DNA of 64,000 nt from Diospyros lotus (lineage: Eukaryota; Streptophyta; Magnoliopsida; Ericales; Ebenaceae): the NCBI RefSeq assembly GCF_014633365.1, contig NC_068350.1, forward strand, positions 8,843,922 through 8,907,921, in the 5' to 3' direction. Below the pieces are notes generated by a model. The model was not told the origin of the DNA. It saw nothing but the letters and a program-made list of their open reading frames with translations, and did not search any database. Positions 34,780-47,388 of this stretch are shown here, in pieces. Position 1 is the first letter of the stretch, and every line of letters starts with the position of its first letter. A program made the translations under genes and the position numbers.

Positions 34780-36420
34780 AATTAAAATACAATAAAAACA
34801 AATCATAATAAAACTTTTATATTTTTTTTTATTTTAGTGAGAGGTTTATACTCGCCAGTGTACGAGTGTAGTTGTAGTCCAAATTTAAATTTATATTTTC
34901 TGGATGAATCCAGGTCATCCACTGAGAGATTTATTTATGGCAAAAGAAAAAGAATGTCACACACACGTACACGCATTTGGACAAATTGGCAATAAGATTT
35001 TTTATGGTTTTTTTTAGACAACAGATACTAGAAAATAAAGTAAGGTAGAAATTGAAATAAACATTAAACGTAAAAATATGAATTTGAATAGTGCTTGAGT
35101 TAAGACAATTTCAGTACCAACCCGTTGATTCCCAAATTTTAGCATAAAAGATTAGCAACATTAATTTAATTTCAGATATGAGGGTTTGTTATTAAATGCA
35201 ATTAGAGATGATGATAGTTCTACTTTAAGCAATCCCGATACATGATATACGTGATTCTAATTTAAGCAACTACCATAAATCCAATTACAATTAATATACA
35301 AAACAACTAAATTAATCATCCAGGTTTGGGTATGATAGCGTTTCCAGTTCTAGTAACTCTCATACATGGCATGAAAGCTCTAAGTTAGACTTACACTCCA
35401 ATCCAAACCTAGTGATTTCTTAATAATTAAGACACACTCATACTGAAATTTAAATTAATGTTACTCATTTAAAGCGCAGCTTTCTTTGGGAATCATTGGC
35501 GTTGGACACTGTCCTTGCCTTAACCCAAGATTAGATTTAGTTACTCATCTCCATTTGAAAATTAATTGACAAGAATTTAAATGACATAATTTGAATAACA
35601 GAATTTAAATGACGGGAATTAAAATAGTAGAAACTAACCGTCCATTTAGGCGGTGAACAATTAAATGGCAAGAATTAAAATTACAGAAATTTAAAGGCAT
35701 AAACTAACCGTCCATTTAGGCGGTGAATAATAAAATAACAATAAATGACATAAGAATTTAAAAGAAGAAAGAAAGAAAGTAAGATCACAAGAGAAAATAC
35801 TAAAAAAAGGAAAAAGAACAAGAACAATTCTCAAAGAGAGAATTATAAGGAAACAACTAAACTTTGATTCAAGAATAATAATCACACTTACAAATGCAAT
35901 CAAGTGACCTATTTATAGGCCACAAAATTCAATACAAACCACACAATTTCAATTATTCAACTAGACATAATTATATCTAATGGGCACTCACACACTTAAA
36001 GTTAAATGGATTTTAGCTATAATACACACCTTATATTAAATGGATTTTAGCTAAAATACATACCTAATAAAGCACTCATAAAGTTAAATGGATTTTAGCT
36101 ATAATACACACTTAATAGATAAATGAATTTTAGCTAAAAAACACACCTAATAAAGCATTCACATTAAAAATAAAAATAGATTTCTATAAATTGATTTTTT
36201 AATCTTCATTAAGATTAAAAATAATCATTGGGCCTTAATTCTTCATGGACTTTAATTCTTCATGGGCTTGAATTCTTCATGGATTTTAATCCCATGCTTG
36301 AATTCTTCATGGACTTTAATTCTTCATGGGCTTTGAATTCTTCATGAGCTTGAATTCTTCATGGACTTTAATTCTTCATGGGCTTGAATTCTGTATGGAA
36401 TTGAATTCTTCATTCCTAAA
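34780..36420. repeat. Unclassified repeat with two tandem arrays
   Basis: The segment starts GTGAGAGGTTTATACTCGCC and includes GGATGAATCCAGGTCATCC, wording I associate with dispersed plant retroelement sequence, but I cannot name the family. AACTAACCGTCCATTTAGGC is present twice (about 35635 and 35704). From 35985 to 36150 a TTAAATGGATTTTAGCTA unit repeats four times. No gene is seen. Confidence 0.45.
36230..36414. repeat. Minisatellite, about 16-17 bp x 10
   Basis: Units of the type TTCTTCATGG(A/G)CTT(T/G)AA repeat about ten times with alternating GGAC and GGGC versions, suggesting a higher-order two-unit repeat. Confidence 0.8.
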
Positions 36421-37055
36421 AAAAATAATAATAATAATTTAATGTTATTAATAAATTATATTATATATATATTACATGCATGCATATAATGATGTATATG
36501 TATTATATATAATTTGATATATTATTCTTATTATTATTATTTTTAAATTTTACTTTAGAACTTCATTTCATTCATTTTTTGATTTAAACTTGCATATAAT
36601 CATAAAATATATATTAATATCTAATTTAAGCCATTTTTAAGATCAAAAGAATGTTGTAATTATAACAAAATTTTTACAAAATTAACCACTAATCAGTGAA
36701 ATGCATCTCCAACTAGGAACTCATGAACACTACCATCAACTTCAATGGAACTACAACCAGGAGCCTTCCTAACTGAGCATAAGTTGTATCACCAAATAGA
36801 AGAGCAAAAGTAAAATGATCAAAGAAATTCTCATCTGGCTTCCATAAGTAGTTTTGATAAAGTTACTAGTAATTCATAAATACGACATGCTAATAGCTTG
36901 ATTACTCATACTCACACCATCTCTATTACATAAGCTTTGTAACAAACAATATCTTAAGAAAAGCCATCAAGGCACAAATTATAAGATACATATTGAAAAC
37001 AAAGAGGAAATAAACTCCTCACAATGTATACAATTACAACTAAAATTGCCCTCAC

Positions 37056-37430
37056 CTACAACTTTTCTTTTCCCTTCCTATGCACAGTTCCATTACCCTT
37101 TCGAATGGTTATGTTAAGGGATATCTCCATGTCATCTTCATCACTTATCTGTACACACATTTTTAGTAGTCGGGCCAAATCTTTAGTGTCAACCTTACTG
37201 CCTGATTTATCTTAGTCACGTTCACTTGATTCCCCTTCATCCCACTTAAAAAATCCACATTTATTGTCACAAGAGAAGAACAACCTCACTCGGTTCGGTG
37301 ACATCTTCTCTACCTCTAGCCATCTTACAAATCCTTGTCCACAATCTGGGCAACGCCATTTTTTCGAGCAGTCATCTAACCAATGCCTCGACTGTCTATA
37401 ACTATGGCATATTCCATAGTTCTTTCTCAT
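37056..37430 (-). pseudogene. Zinc-knuckle plus GRF zinc-finger gene fragment with a stop
   Basis: On the minus strand the fragment reads a damaged CCHC knuckle (CHSYRQSRHWLDDC, second Cys replaced by Tyr). A GRF-type zinc finger follows: CPDCGQGF, later RLFFSCDNKCGFFKWDE. A TAA stop occurs at 37214-37212. The same frame then stays open for about 50 codons of plausible acidic and basic protein (KVDTKDLARLLKMCVQISDE) to a TAG at 37058-37056. Knuckle and GRF fingers bind nucleic acid. The upstream part of the gene is not found. It lies between the 40-bp inverted repeats at 31335 and 38171, so it may be a captured gene piece. Confidence 0.65.
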
Positions 37431-38170
37431 TGTTATAGTTCCCGTTACAATTCCTGTTGTTCAAAAGAATAAACGGTAATTATTATCTAAAATTAATCAA
37501 ATCAACAGATAATTAGCATATTCCATAGACAATAAATATGTTGTTGCAATATACCCAAAATAAGTGACTTTATTATTGTTTCAAAACAATAATAGAGGAT
37601 TATTCGCAAAACAAATAACATAACAGTCAATGTAAACAATATACCCAAAACAGTGAATGTAAACAATATACCCAAAACAGTCAATGTAAACAAATAAGAT
37701 AATAGTCAAGTAGAGATAAATACAAATCGGCTAAGACAAATACAAATCGACTGAATCCCAAAAATTACAAATAAATAATAACTAAAATTACAAATGTATA
37801 ATAAGTAAATAAATCACTCAGCAGAAGACAACTAGAACGATTTGAAGGGTCGAGCATGCGCAGGAGAGTGAGAAAGAGAGACACCGATGCCGTTGATGGT
37901 GAGGAGCGCCGACGGCAAGAAAAGAACGAGAGCGAGAGATGCCGTTGCTGGCCCGAAGCGTCGACAGTAAGAGGAGACGCCGTTGCTGGCCCAAAGCGTT
38001 GACGACAAAAGGAGATGCACGCCAGACTGGAGAAAGAGAGAGGTGGAGAGAGAAACGGTGGATAGCAGGAGAATGAGGAAGAGGAAGAGGAAGAACTCGT
38101 TCAACTCTTTCACTTGGCAGATTTGTAATTTTGTTTAGGGATGAGGGGTAAAATTGTCAAACCACATGAC

Positions 38171-38210
38171 TTCGGTAATCTCTCGATATGATATATTCGG
38201 GCAGTGTAGA
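38171..38210 (-). repeat. Right copy of the 40-bp inverted repeat
   Basis: This is the reverse-complement partner of 31335-31374 with three mismatches. See the left copy for interpretation. Confidence 0.6.
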
Positions 38211-38519
38211 CTTTTTCTTTATCCAAATACGCTATCAGCTTAAACCCTACCCAACTTAAACGTTATTACACAACTTAACACTACTCAGCTTTTCAGCTCT
38301 TAAAAAAAAGCCTAGCCAAACTAAGCCTAAATAATTTTTAGATAGATAGCGCTCCATACAATGCCATTCCTACCACCCTTATTTCTAAAAGTCAATTCCA
38401 CCAGGTTGCAATCGAGTTGAGCGACTCAGTAAATCTGAGCTCAAGTTCGAGCTCGGCTCGTCAATTTGGTTGATAAATTGAATTCGGGATCGGACTCACC
38501 ACTAGAGTCAGCTCAAGGG

Positions 38520-39425
38520 GATGGGGGGTCTTAGGCAATTACTAATTTAGGGACCCTTTAAAAAATAATATATTTTTATATTTTTTAATATACAAAATTA
38601 CTAATTAAATTTTTGTATTCTAGTTTAGAAAGTAAATATTTTTTAATTGACAATATAGGCAAATTAATTAATCTTTCATAGTTGAACGTAAATAAAATTT
38701 TATTATTTTTAATTTTAAAAAACTTTTTTCTACTGAATCTATAGTAACATAGTAACAAGAATGGTTAATAATATTTTATAAGTTATCTATGCATTTGAAA
38801 AAAAAATTATCTTTTTATAAAATTTAGTATTGCAAGTGGTGTTTTTATTTCTATGGTTATAATTTCTTTTAAAATTTTTAATTCTAAAAATAAATCTAAA
38901 CCATCAATATAAAGAATATATCATGTTTAAGAAAATTTTCAAGATTTAAATATATTTTTTTAAAAATTATCATCATCAAATAATTTTAATATTGAGATAA
39001 AAATAACAAAAAAAAATACATAAAGAAAATTGATTAGCGTGTCACCAATATTATGTAGAAAAATATAATTTGTAAAGAAAAATCACAAAGAGAAAGAGAG
39101 AGAGAAGTGGGCGAGGAGTTGAAGCCAACCTGCTGAAAACCATTTATACTCACAATTTCACTCTAATGGTCACTAATTTTTTTTGTTGCTCAAGGATTTT
39201 GAAGACTAGAACAGGTTTAGCTGTCAGCACTCAACAATCTTCATCATCTTCACTTTTTTCTTTCATTTTTAATTTTAATAATTATTTTTCTCTCTCTCTC
39301 TTAATTGTCACTTAAAATAAAAAAAAATTGGAACAACAGGGCTGGCTTTTGAAAATTTTTTGGGACCCCCTTTTTGGGGCCCTAAGCATAGACCTTAGTG
39401 GCCTATGCCTTAGGGTGACCTTGCT
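38520..39425. repeat. AT-rich repeat with GGGGCCCTAAG-type ends
   Basis: The left edge (GGGGGGTCTTAGGCAATTAC, TAGGGACCC) and the right edge (GGGACCCCC, GGGGCCCTAAGCATAG) resemble the ends of decayed non-autonomous DNA transposons common in plants. The interior is A/T-rich with a TC-rich stretch near 39280. Boundaries are approximate and no target duplication was found. Confidence 0.4.
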
Positions 39426-39651
39426 TGAACTCTAGCTCAATAAGCTTCTAGTAAGAATGGAAGATGTAGTTTTTGGCCATATCTTAGAGTAGGGGTGGAG
39501 TCAGAAATTTTTATCTGGGTGAGCAAAAATTAAATAATAAAAAAATTAAAATAATATAATATTAAAAAAATATATCAATAAATTACTATAATTGTTCTCG
39601 ACCCGTTTTTATATTTTGATAATATCATATAATGACATCATTATTAATTTC

Positions 39652-39873
39652 ATTAAATATATCATTTTCAATATATACAACTAAATTGTCATTCAATCAT
39701 TAATCTCTAATTTAATTGTGTAACTGGGTATTGACAAGTTTCATAGCAGAAAATACTTTTTCTATTATAGCAGTAGCAACATAAAAAATTAATACTAGTG
39801 TCACAAGTCTGTAAACTAATGGATACACATAATTTTTCTTCGTCACTACTAACTTTTGTGCAAGATTACTAAG
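39652..39873 (-). pseudogene. hAT transposase C-terminal fragment
   Basis: The minus strand reads LSNLAQKLVVTKKNYVYPLV, then VATAIIEKVFSAMKLVNTQL, two stops, and NDNLVVYIENDIF. The ATA-x-x-E-x-x-FSAMK block is the hAT dimerisation domain (the ZMYM-like plant subfamily). Only about 70 residues remain. The flanking AGGGGTGGAGTCAGAAATTT near 39492 fits the end of such an element. Confidence 0.8.
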
Positions 39874-40938
39874 ACCCCGTAATAATTCAAAAACACTTTT
39901 GATTTAAATTTTATCTGTCCAAATACAGAAATTATAGAGACAAACTATGAGTGATGAGACCTAGACAGGTAGAAATAAAAAACAACTTTAATCCACAATC
40001 CACATCATTCATTAACAGATCAAAATTAGAAAAATAAGTTAAATCACTTTTAATCTACTTTAAAGACATCAAAATGTCAAAAACTAAATGAACTAATAAA
40101 GAGATTTTGTCTGTAGTTAGGGGTGTTAAAAAAAAAAATCGACAAATCGTGAAAACTGATTGCACCACGAGATTTTTTAGGGGGAGCGGTTCGGCACAGT
40201 TTGAGAAATCTTCAAACCATGTGATTTGCAGTTTGAGAATTTCTCAATTCGATTAAAAACTGAATAGCCCGAGTAGTGTACTCAAGAAAATTAAAAAAAT
40301 AAAAACGCATGTACAATACTCCCTAACCTGTTAACAAAATTTGAGAGATAAGAAAAAGTCAGAATGCAAATAAAAAAAATAAAAGTGAAGAAAGGGTTAG
40401 AGAATGTGAGAAGAAGGAAAGATAATATTTGAATTACAATTATAAGTAAAATTATCATAATAATCTAAGTCTTTAAAATTTTTTAAATCAAAAGATTAAT
40501 TGGAGGTAAAAATGTAAACTCAAAATAAATATAATAATCTTTTAAAACATTTTGTTTGGTGGATCTATCCCAGCCTTAGAGTAAGAGAGACGAGGTGGTG
40601 GCGAGAACAAAGGATGTAGCGGCGATTGACGAGACGACACTAGAGCGACAAGAGAGGCGATGCGAGGCGACGCGTTGACAATAAGGAAGGCAAGAGATAC
40701 GAGGCAACAACAGAGATAGAAAATACAACAATGGTCGGCGACAAGAGCCGATAAGACGAGACGGGTTGGCGGCGAGTGGTGAGAGCAATGGACACTCTGG
40801 CAAGGCGATGGCAGCGATGGGTCTCTTTCTAACTGCTCCAAACCTTCAACAAGCTGCTACAATTGCTTTGCAATTTAGGGTTTATAATAATCTATTTTAC
40901 TTTTTAAGTATTTTATATTCTATAAATTCTTTTTTTAG

Positions 40939-40939
40939 A

Positions 40940-40984
<45 letters not shown>
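40939..40984. repeat. (AAT)n microsatellite, about 15-16 repeats
   Basis: This is an almost pure AAT run. It is the left part of a microsatellite split by the solo LTR that starts at 40985; the remainder continues at 43083-43094. Confidence 0.85.
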
Positions 40985-43082
40985 CGTAATATCCTAATAT
41001 TTTGAGAATAATAATAATTAATTTTTTTGTGTTTAAAATATTCTTGGCATCCATTAGAGATTATAATTGAGAAAACTAATGGGCTTAGAGCTAGTGGGTT
41101 AAGTTGAAAAAAAAAAGAAATTCTATGTAAATGGGCTTAGAGTTAGTAGGCTAAAAAAGTGGGCTTAAAATTAATGAACTAAATGAAAGAATAACCTATT
41201 CAAAAGAAGATTTAGTGAAAAATAATTAAGATGACAAAATAATTAAAGATAGTAGGTGAAATAATTGAGAAATGTAGGAGACAAAGTAGGGTGTGGACAA
41301 GTAATTAAAGATTATGGGTGAGATTTAGTGAAAAATAATTAAAAAATGTGATAAAATAATTAAAGATAATTGGTGAAATAATTGATAAATGTGGGAGACA
41401 AAGTAGGGTGTGGACAAGTAATTAAAGATTATGGGTAAGATTTAGTGAAAAATAATTAAGAAATATGACAAAATAATTAAAGATAGTGGGCCACTACAAT
41501 TACGTTAAGCTTAATTCAACATTCTATAAATAGAAAAAACTTAAAAGGTTGGAGGACTTAAATTTGAAAGAGAAATATTGTAAGAAATAAAGATTTGAGA
41601 GTGAGAGATATTTGAAAAAGAGAAATAAAGAAAATAGAAAAAAAATATAGAGAAAAATATCAAAAATTTCTAGAAAAATCCTATAGGTTGAGTTTAGTAG
41701 TTCGTGTGAAAATTTGTGGCAGAAGGCGTTGTTGGATACACAAACCAAAGTTTCATCGCAGTATAGAATAATACCGAATCGCTTCGCGAGAAGATTATTT
41801 ATCTTCGAAATTTTTTTCAAAAATTCCAAAAATATGAGAATGATATTTTAGAATTTTTGATGATAAAATTGGAAGAGAAATGCATGATTAGTATTTATTA
41901 TGAATTTTTGAGGCAATAGATGCTTGAAAATCAAAGAGAAAATGAGAAATAAATAGAACATGGATTCTGAAAATTATGAGGAATTTCTAGGGCTTAGGAA
42001 TATTGTTTTAGGAATTATTGTGAAGAGAAATTGAGAAAATTTTATGAGAAAGTATTTATTTCATAATCTTGATGAAATAATCGGAGAAAATGGGAGAAAT
42101 TAGGAAAATTAGAGAAAATTAAAAATATGATTTTTTTAAAGTAATTATGATGCCCAGTGTACATTAAGGTTCATAATTGAGTACAATTGGAAGTCCTATG
42201 CGAATTTTGAGGCAAAATTATGCTAGGGGCAAAATTATACTAGAGACAAAATTGTCTTTTTGCAAGATATGTAGTACTTTCCAACTAGATTTAGTTTTAT
42301 GAAAATACTTGGTTTGTAAATGGTTCGTAAATGGTTCTACCCAAAATCTGGTTTTAGTAAATGATTTTATCATGTTGTCATGTTTTGATGTGAATATATT
42401 CATGTAGATTACATTTACATATATTGATGATGAAATATGCATATGTACACGATGGTATTGTTGATCATATATTCGCATAAGGGTTTGAGAGTATGAGCCG
42501 GGATCGCTGCTCTTCCAAGGGTGCACCCATGCACCTCGGCCCGATAAGAAGGCTGTGAAAATGGGGAGTAGTAATAAGGTACGATCGGCTCAAACTGAAA
42601 TGATATGGAAAATGACATTTTGCATCTATGTACGAAATATGTTTATTGTTCCCTTACTTAAATGATTCATCATCTAACTTGGGTTTTGTCCTTGGAATAT
42701 TCAAACGTTCCATATGGAGATTGTAACAGAAACGAGGATGAATGAGGCATGCAATGGCACTTGAATGATGAATTGAATATATGTTATGTAGTCCATGTAT
42801 TTAAGTTCTGCTACTTTGAATTCTAAACGTTTTGAGAAATGATGATATATAACCCTATGGTTAATGATGATGTAAGAACTTATTTATTATTAATGTTAAG
42901 ATATTAGATTCGATTCTAGCTTCCACATTTAATGTTTATGATGATTCTCTTTCGAGATAAATATATGAAAATTTTAGAATATATATGAGGAGTGATATGA
43001 TTTAGCAATAGTTTTTAAGAAAAAAAATTATTATTTCAAAATTGTCCTAAGTAATAGCGCACTTGAAAAATGGAACGTTACA
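40985..43082 (+). mobile_element. Solo LTR, 2098 bp, inserted in an AAT microsatellite
   Basis: It starts CGTAATATCC (TG to CG change) and ends GGAACGTTACA. ATAAT lies on both sides, though inside an AAT repeat this carries little weight. Internal landmarks match the LTRs at 32652 and 43239: CTTGGTTTGTAA, a GTTGATCA(T)AT block, GGGTGCACCCAT, ATGATTCATCATCTAACTTG and GGAATATTCAAACGTTCC. A TATA box (TTCTATAAATAG, about 41521) is present. The 5' part differs from the other copies and includes the tandem repeat at 41213-41500. Confidence 0.75.
41213..41500. repeat. Tandem repeat, about 120 bp x 2.4
   Basis: The unit AGTGAAAAATAATTAAGA...GACAAAGTAGGGTGTGGACAAGTAATTAAAGATTATGGG occurs from about 41213, 41328 and 41447, with few changes between copies. 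It lies in the 5' region of the solo LTR at 40985. Confidence 0.8.
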
Positions 43083-43238
43083 ATAATAATAATAAAGAAT
43101 AGTGATTACAACATCATATTAAGGTGATCAAAAGAAAATTTTAGTTGAATGAGAAATGCATATAAATGGTGAATTATAATATATAGTTTGATTGATTTAA
43201 TCTTTTTTATTAATCAATTAATTTTTGTGATCCGTATA

Positions 43239-46069
43239 TGTAATACCCCATGTTCGTATAAGGATGCCACGTAATTTCGATGAGTTCAGAATACCGAAAA
43301 ATTGGCTTGATAGCAGTTATTAGTACCAAATCGACTGCAGAGAATGCCTCGGAGTGAAATTGTCTAAGGAAAATTATATGGACTCGACGAGTGTATCGAG
43401 ATAGGATTTATGGTATCGAAAGAAATTGAATCAGGAACAGTTTTCGGAACAGCTAAAACACAGCTGCCATTTAGGCTGTAAAACCGAATCGTTGTAGGAG
43501 GCTCTCGAAAAATTAACGGAACCCTAGGGGGGCTCCAGTTTTTCGTAATAAGCAACCCTTCAGTGGTTTCGGGATTAAACAACAGCCCGGTATGGTCACT
43601 GGGGCGAAATCGTCCTTTTCAACTAAGAATTGGATTATTAATTGTGAATTTTCGGTATTAAAATGCAAATTTAGTCGATGTTTGAAGGCATGATTGTAAT
43701 AAGGAAGTTGCCCAAGTGATATAAAATGAAAATTAGAATTTAATGATATAATTTCTTATAAATATTAGTGTACTATACATAATTATACATATATAAACAC
43801 ATATATACGCATGTGCGTGGCCAGCTTCTGAGAAGCATTAATGGCCGCGATTTCGGGCTGCAATTGGATGATCATGGCAGCAGGATTTGAGGGAAATGGC
43901 TGCAACAGGATTTAAGGAAGTTAGCAGCAAGATTTGTGGGATTTTCTAATTAAGTGCGTGGTGGGCAAGCTTGTAACAGTGATATTTATGGAAGTCACTG
44001 CCTATAAATTGGCAGTGATTGTGGCCGAGGGGGAGGCAGTGCGGGACCGTGGGATTAAGAGAGATAGAAAGCGAGGAAGCAAGAAGAAGAGAGAGAGAAG
44101 GAGATTGCGAGTGGCAGCAAGCGGCCATAGCCGCAAGCTTCAAGCGGCCATGGCCGTGAGCTCAAGAGGGGCAGGAGCGGCCGGCAAGCATCCAGCAAGG
44201 TCGGCGGGGCCATTGGAGGCTCGGGAAACAACCGGTGATGACGATGGAGTCCGAAGGTGGCCGGCCCAGCCGTGGGCGGACGGACGCAAGCTGCTGTGCG
44301 CAGCCATGGCCGTCGGGCAACGAACAGGGCAGTAGCGAGGCGGCGGTTCGAGGCGAGATGCAGCTCGCTGATGGTGGTGCGGTGGTCGTTGGAGGCTACG
44401 GAAGCTCGAGTCGCGGCCGGAAGTAGCCGAGGCGAGGCCATGGCAGCCATGGATGCAAGCTCCAGCAACCATCGCGAGCAGGGGAGGCTGTTACGGGCGA
44501 CGACAGTGAGCGGCTAGCTCGCGGTGATGGCGAGCTGGTGCGGCAGTGGCCGGGGAGGCCGTCAAACGGTGATCGCAGCGGCCGGTGGGAGCAAGGGAGG
44601 GCCGGCGAATCTCGGCCGTGCGCACGCATGGCTGGCGCGCAAGTTGCAGGGGCGGGTGCTGTGCGAAGAAAGAAGAAAGAAGAAGAAGAAGAAGAAGAAG
44701 AGAAGGAAGAAGAAAAATAGAAGAAAAAGAAGAAAGAAGGAAAAGAAGAAAGAAGAGGAAGAAGTTGCAGGTGTTCGCGTGGGAAGCAGGGGAGAGAAGG
44801 AGGAAGAAGAAGAGAGGAAAGAGAAAGAAAAAAAGAAAAATAGAAAAGAAAAAAAAAAGAAAGAAAAGAAAAAGAAAGAAAGGAAAAGAAAAGGAAAAAT
44901 AAATGGAAAAATGTCGAAAAAAATCCTAGAAAAATCTCAAAAGATAGGAAATTATATTTCGGTAATATTTCAAAAATTTTAGCAAGGAAAATGGCTCGGG
45001 CACGCATTTCGAGGAGATGACACGCATACCGAGGAAACCAGAGATGCTAAGTTAAGGTGAGTAAAATTTCCTAGAAAATTCTAAAAATTCTAGAATATTA
45101 TTTTATGAATTTTCCTAGAGAAATATTTGAGAAAATAGTTTCGAAATATTTAGTTTGGATTTATTGAGGAAAATTAGGAAGAAATAGAAGGAAAAATTAA
45201 AGGAAATGCCAGAAATTATGGAAAAATGGATTTTAATATTTATTTAAATAATTGTGGTGATTAGGATACTTTGAGGCTAAAGTTGAAGAGACTGATGCAA
45301 ATTTTGAGATTGGCACGCAAATCGAGGCGATGCACGAGACAAGGCACGGAGATCGAGGTAGTCCGATAAGCTTGAGAAGGTAAGTGGTACTTCCTCGAAA
45401 ATGATTTCATCATATTGACATGCCCTGATATGTATCCATCACATAGACTGCATACATGACTATGAAATGCATAATTACACGTTGATACTGTTGATCACAT
45501 GCATATGAGGCCGTAGGGAGTACGAACTGGCACCGCTGTCTTATCAAGGGTTCACCCATACACCCCGGTTTCGAAAGAGGTGGCCGCTAAAATGATAGGC
45601 AGCATGAGGGGTGCAGTTGACACCTATGATGAAAGACATTGCATACACTCATGACATTGCATTTAGTACTCTTATTTAGATGGTTCATCATCTAACTTGG
45701 GTTCGCCCCTGGAACATTCGACGTTCCAGCCGGGACTTGCAGAGATGATTTCGAGATTGGTGATATGTAGTGACGCGAGACGTCAAGAAGCGAGTAAATA
45801 TACCATGTTATGTTGTAATATGAGTAGTTTAAGAATTATGTACATTGCATTTATCGTCAGACGCTTATGAATTAACCTTGTAATGAATGTCATGTTTAGT
45901 TATTATTGTATGAGTAGGTTCGATTCAGCTTCCGCTTTGCATTTATTTTCTAGTGCAGATATCTCGCACTAGATAAGGTCTTAGGGAATTTCGGGATAAT
46001 GTAAAGATAAAAAAAAAATAGACCAAATTTCCTAAGGCATAACACGCCCTGAAGAAGTGGGCTGTTACA
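43239..46069 (+). mobile_element. Solo LTR, 2831 bp, target duplication GTATA
   Basis: Perfect GTATA repeats flank it (43234-43238 and 46070-46074). Ends are TGTAATACCCCATG and GGGCTGTTACA. It is the complete version of the truncated LTR at 32652. From 44020 to 44900 there is a GC-rich part with GCGGCCATGGCCG words, then a long purine-rich (GAAGAA, AAAGAA) tract; the Lys/Glu/Arg-rich and reciprocal Phe/Ser/Leu-rich open frames there are composition artefacts. No internal domain follows; base 46070 is host DNA. The length suits large-LTR Ty3/gypsy families, an inference. Confidence 0.9.
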
Positions 46070-46074
46070 GTATA

Positions 46075-47030
46075 TATGGTTAATAAGCATTAAATATATA
46101 TTTTTGAATAATACATTTATTATAATAAAATTAATTAACAATAAATAGTTAGACTTCAAAAATAAGATATAATAAATATGTATTATTTGAAAATTAATGT
46201 ATGGTGTTGGTGTGTTTTGTAACATATAATATATATAAAAAAAAATTATTCTACATATTACTCAAAATATGTACAAATTTTCATATCTTTTAAATAATTA
46301 CTATATTTTCATAACAATATTATTTATATATATATGATATTACATAATTTATAATAGTCTTATTTAAAATTAATAATAATTCTAATCACCATTATGAATT
46401 ATTATTAATTTTTTGTATAATTATTATTGATTTTAGATAAAATTATTATAAATTTTATAGTGTTATGCAAGTTTATAAAAAAATTTTGTAGATGAAATAC
46501 TTAAAATGTGTATTTAATGATATTTGTAACGATTAAATTTTTAAAATTTAATGTAACATTAGTCGAGTAAACTAGATATTACTCGAGTGAGATATGCAGT
46601 TATTTGAGTAAGTTTTTTTTATATTTGAGTAAATTATAATTTTACTCAATTAATATTTATTCTTAATGGATTAATGACACAAGTATATAGACTTGTCATT
46701 TTAATCTATATTTATTACTTGGTTAAATGTTATATTTACTCAACTTATGTACCACTTAGTCAATTAATTAACTATTTGGTTATTCATTTAATGTTATTAT
46801 ATCATTTATTCAAGTAAAACAAGTATATAATCGATTAATCTCTTAAATATTTAGATCATACTTGATTAAAAGAAAAAATCAGTCAAGTAGAATATTCGTT
46901 AGTTGTTACTCAACAAAACATTTTCTTACTTGATTAAACGATAATTACTTTATTAAACTCATATATTAGTTGATTAATTTTTAAGTCATAATATATTTTA
47001 TTATCAACATATTCTATTAATGATATTGTT
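46075..47030. other. AT-rich DNA with repeated ACTCRA(G/T)TAA words
   Basis: From 46560 to 46980 the DNA is studded with variants of ACTCGAGT, ACTTGATTAA and TCAATTAATTAA. The segment 46731-46806 recurs at about 61566-61640. No gene is seen. Confidence 0.5.
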
Positions 47031-47388
47031 ATAATTGTTAAGCTCAAGGGTAAGTAAATAAGATTTTGATGATAACAAAAATATTTTTATAAATATATTT
47101 TTTACTAATACAAAAAGTAAATTTATTTTGAATTAAATGTGGTTACAAAAAGTAATTTTAATTTGACTTGAAGATGGATTTTTTTTAGACATATTTTCTT
47201 ATTTTGATCATTTATGTCTCAAAAGTTTATATTTGAATTTTCATATCTTGATAAATGTATCTTTTACTCATATAAAAAGTAAATTTATTTTGAATTAAAG
47301 ATGAAATGTCTTTAAACATGTTTTCTTGTTTTGATCATTTATGTTTCAAAAGTTTATATTTGAATTTTCATATCTTGATAAATGTATA

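Noticed and set aside
36230..36414. CRISPR-like array of short repeats
   Set aside because: Contiguous minisatellite without unique spacers, in plant nuclear DNA.
43934..45007. Open frames up to 203 codons with Phe/Ser or Lys/Glu runs
   Set aside because: Same cause as above, in the solo LTR at 43239-46069.
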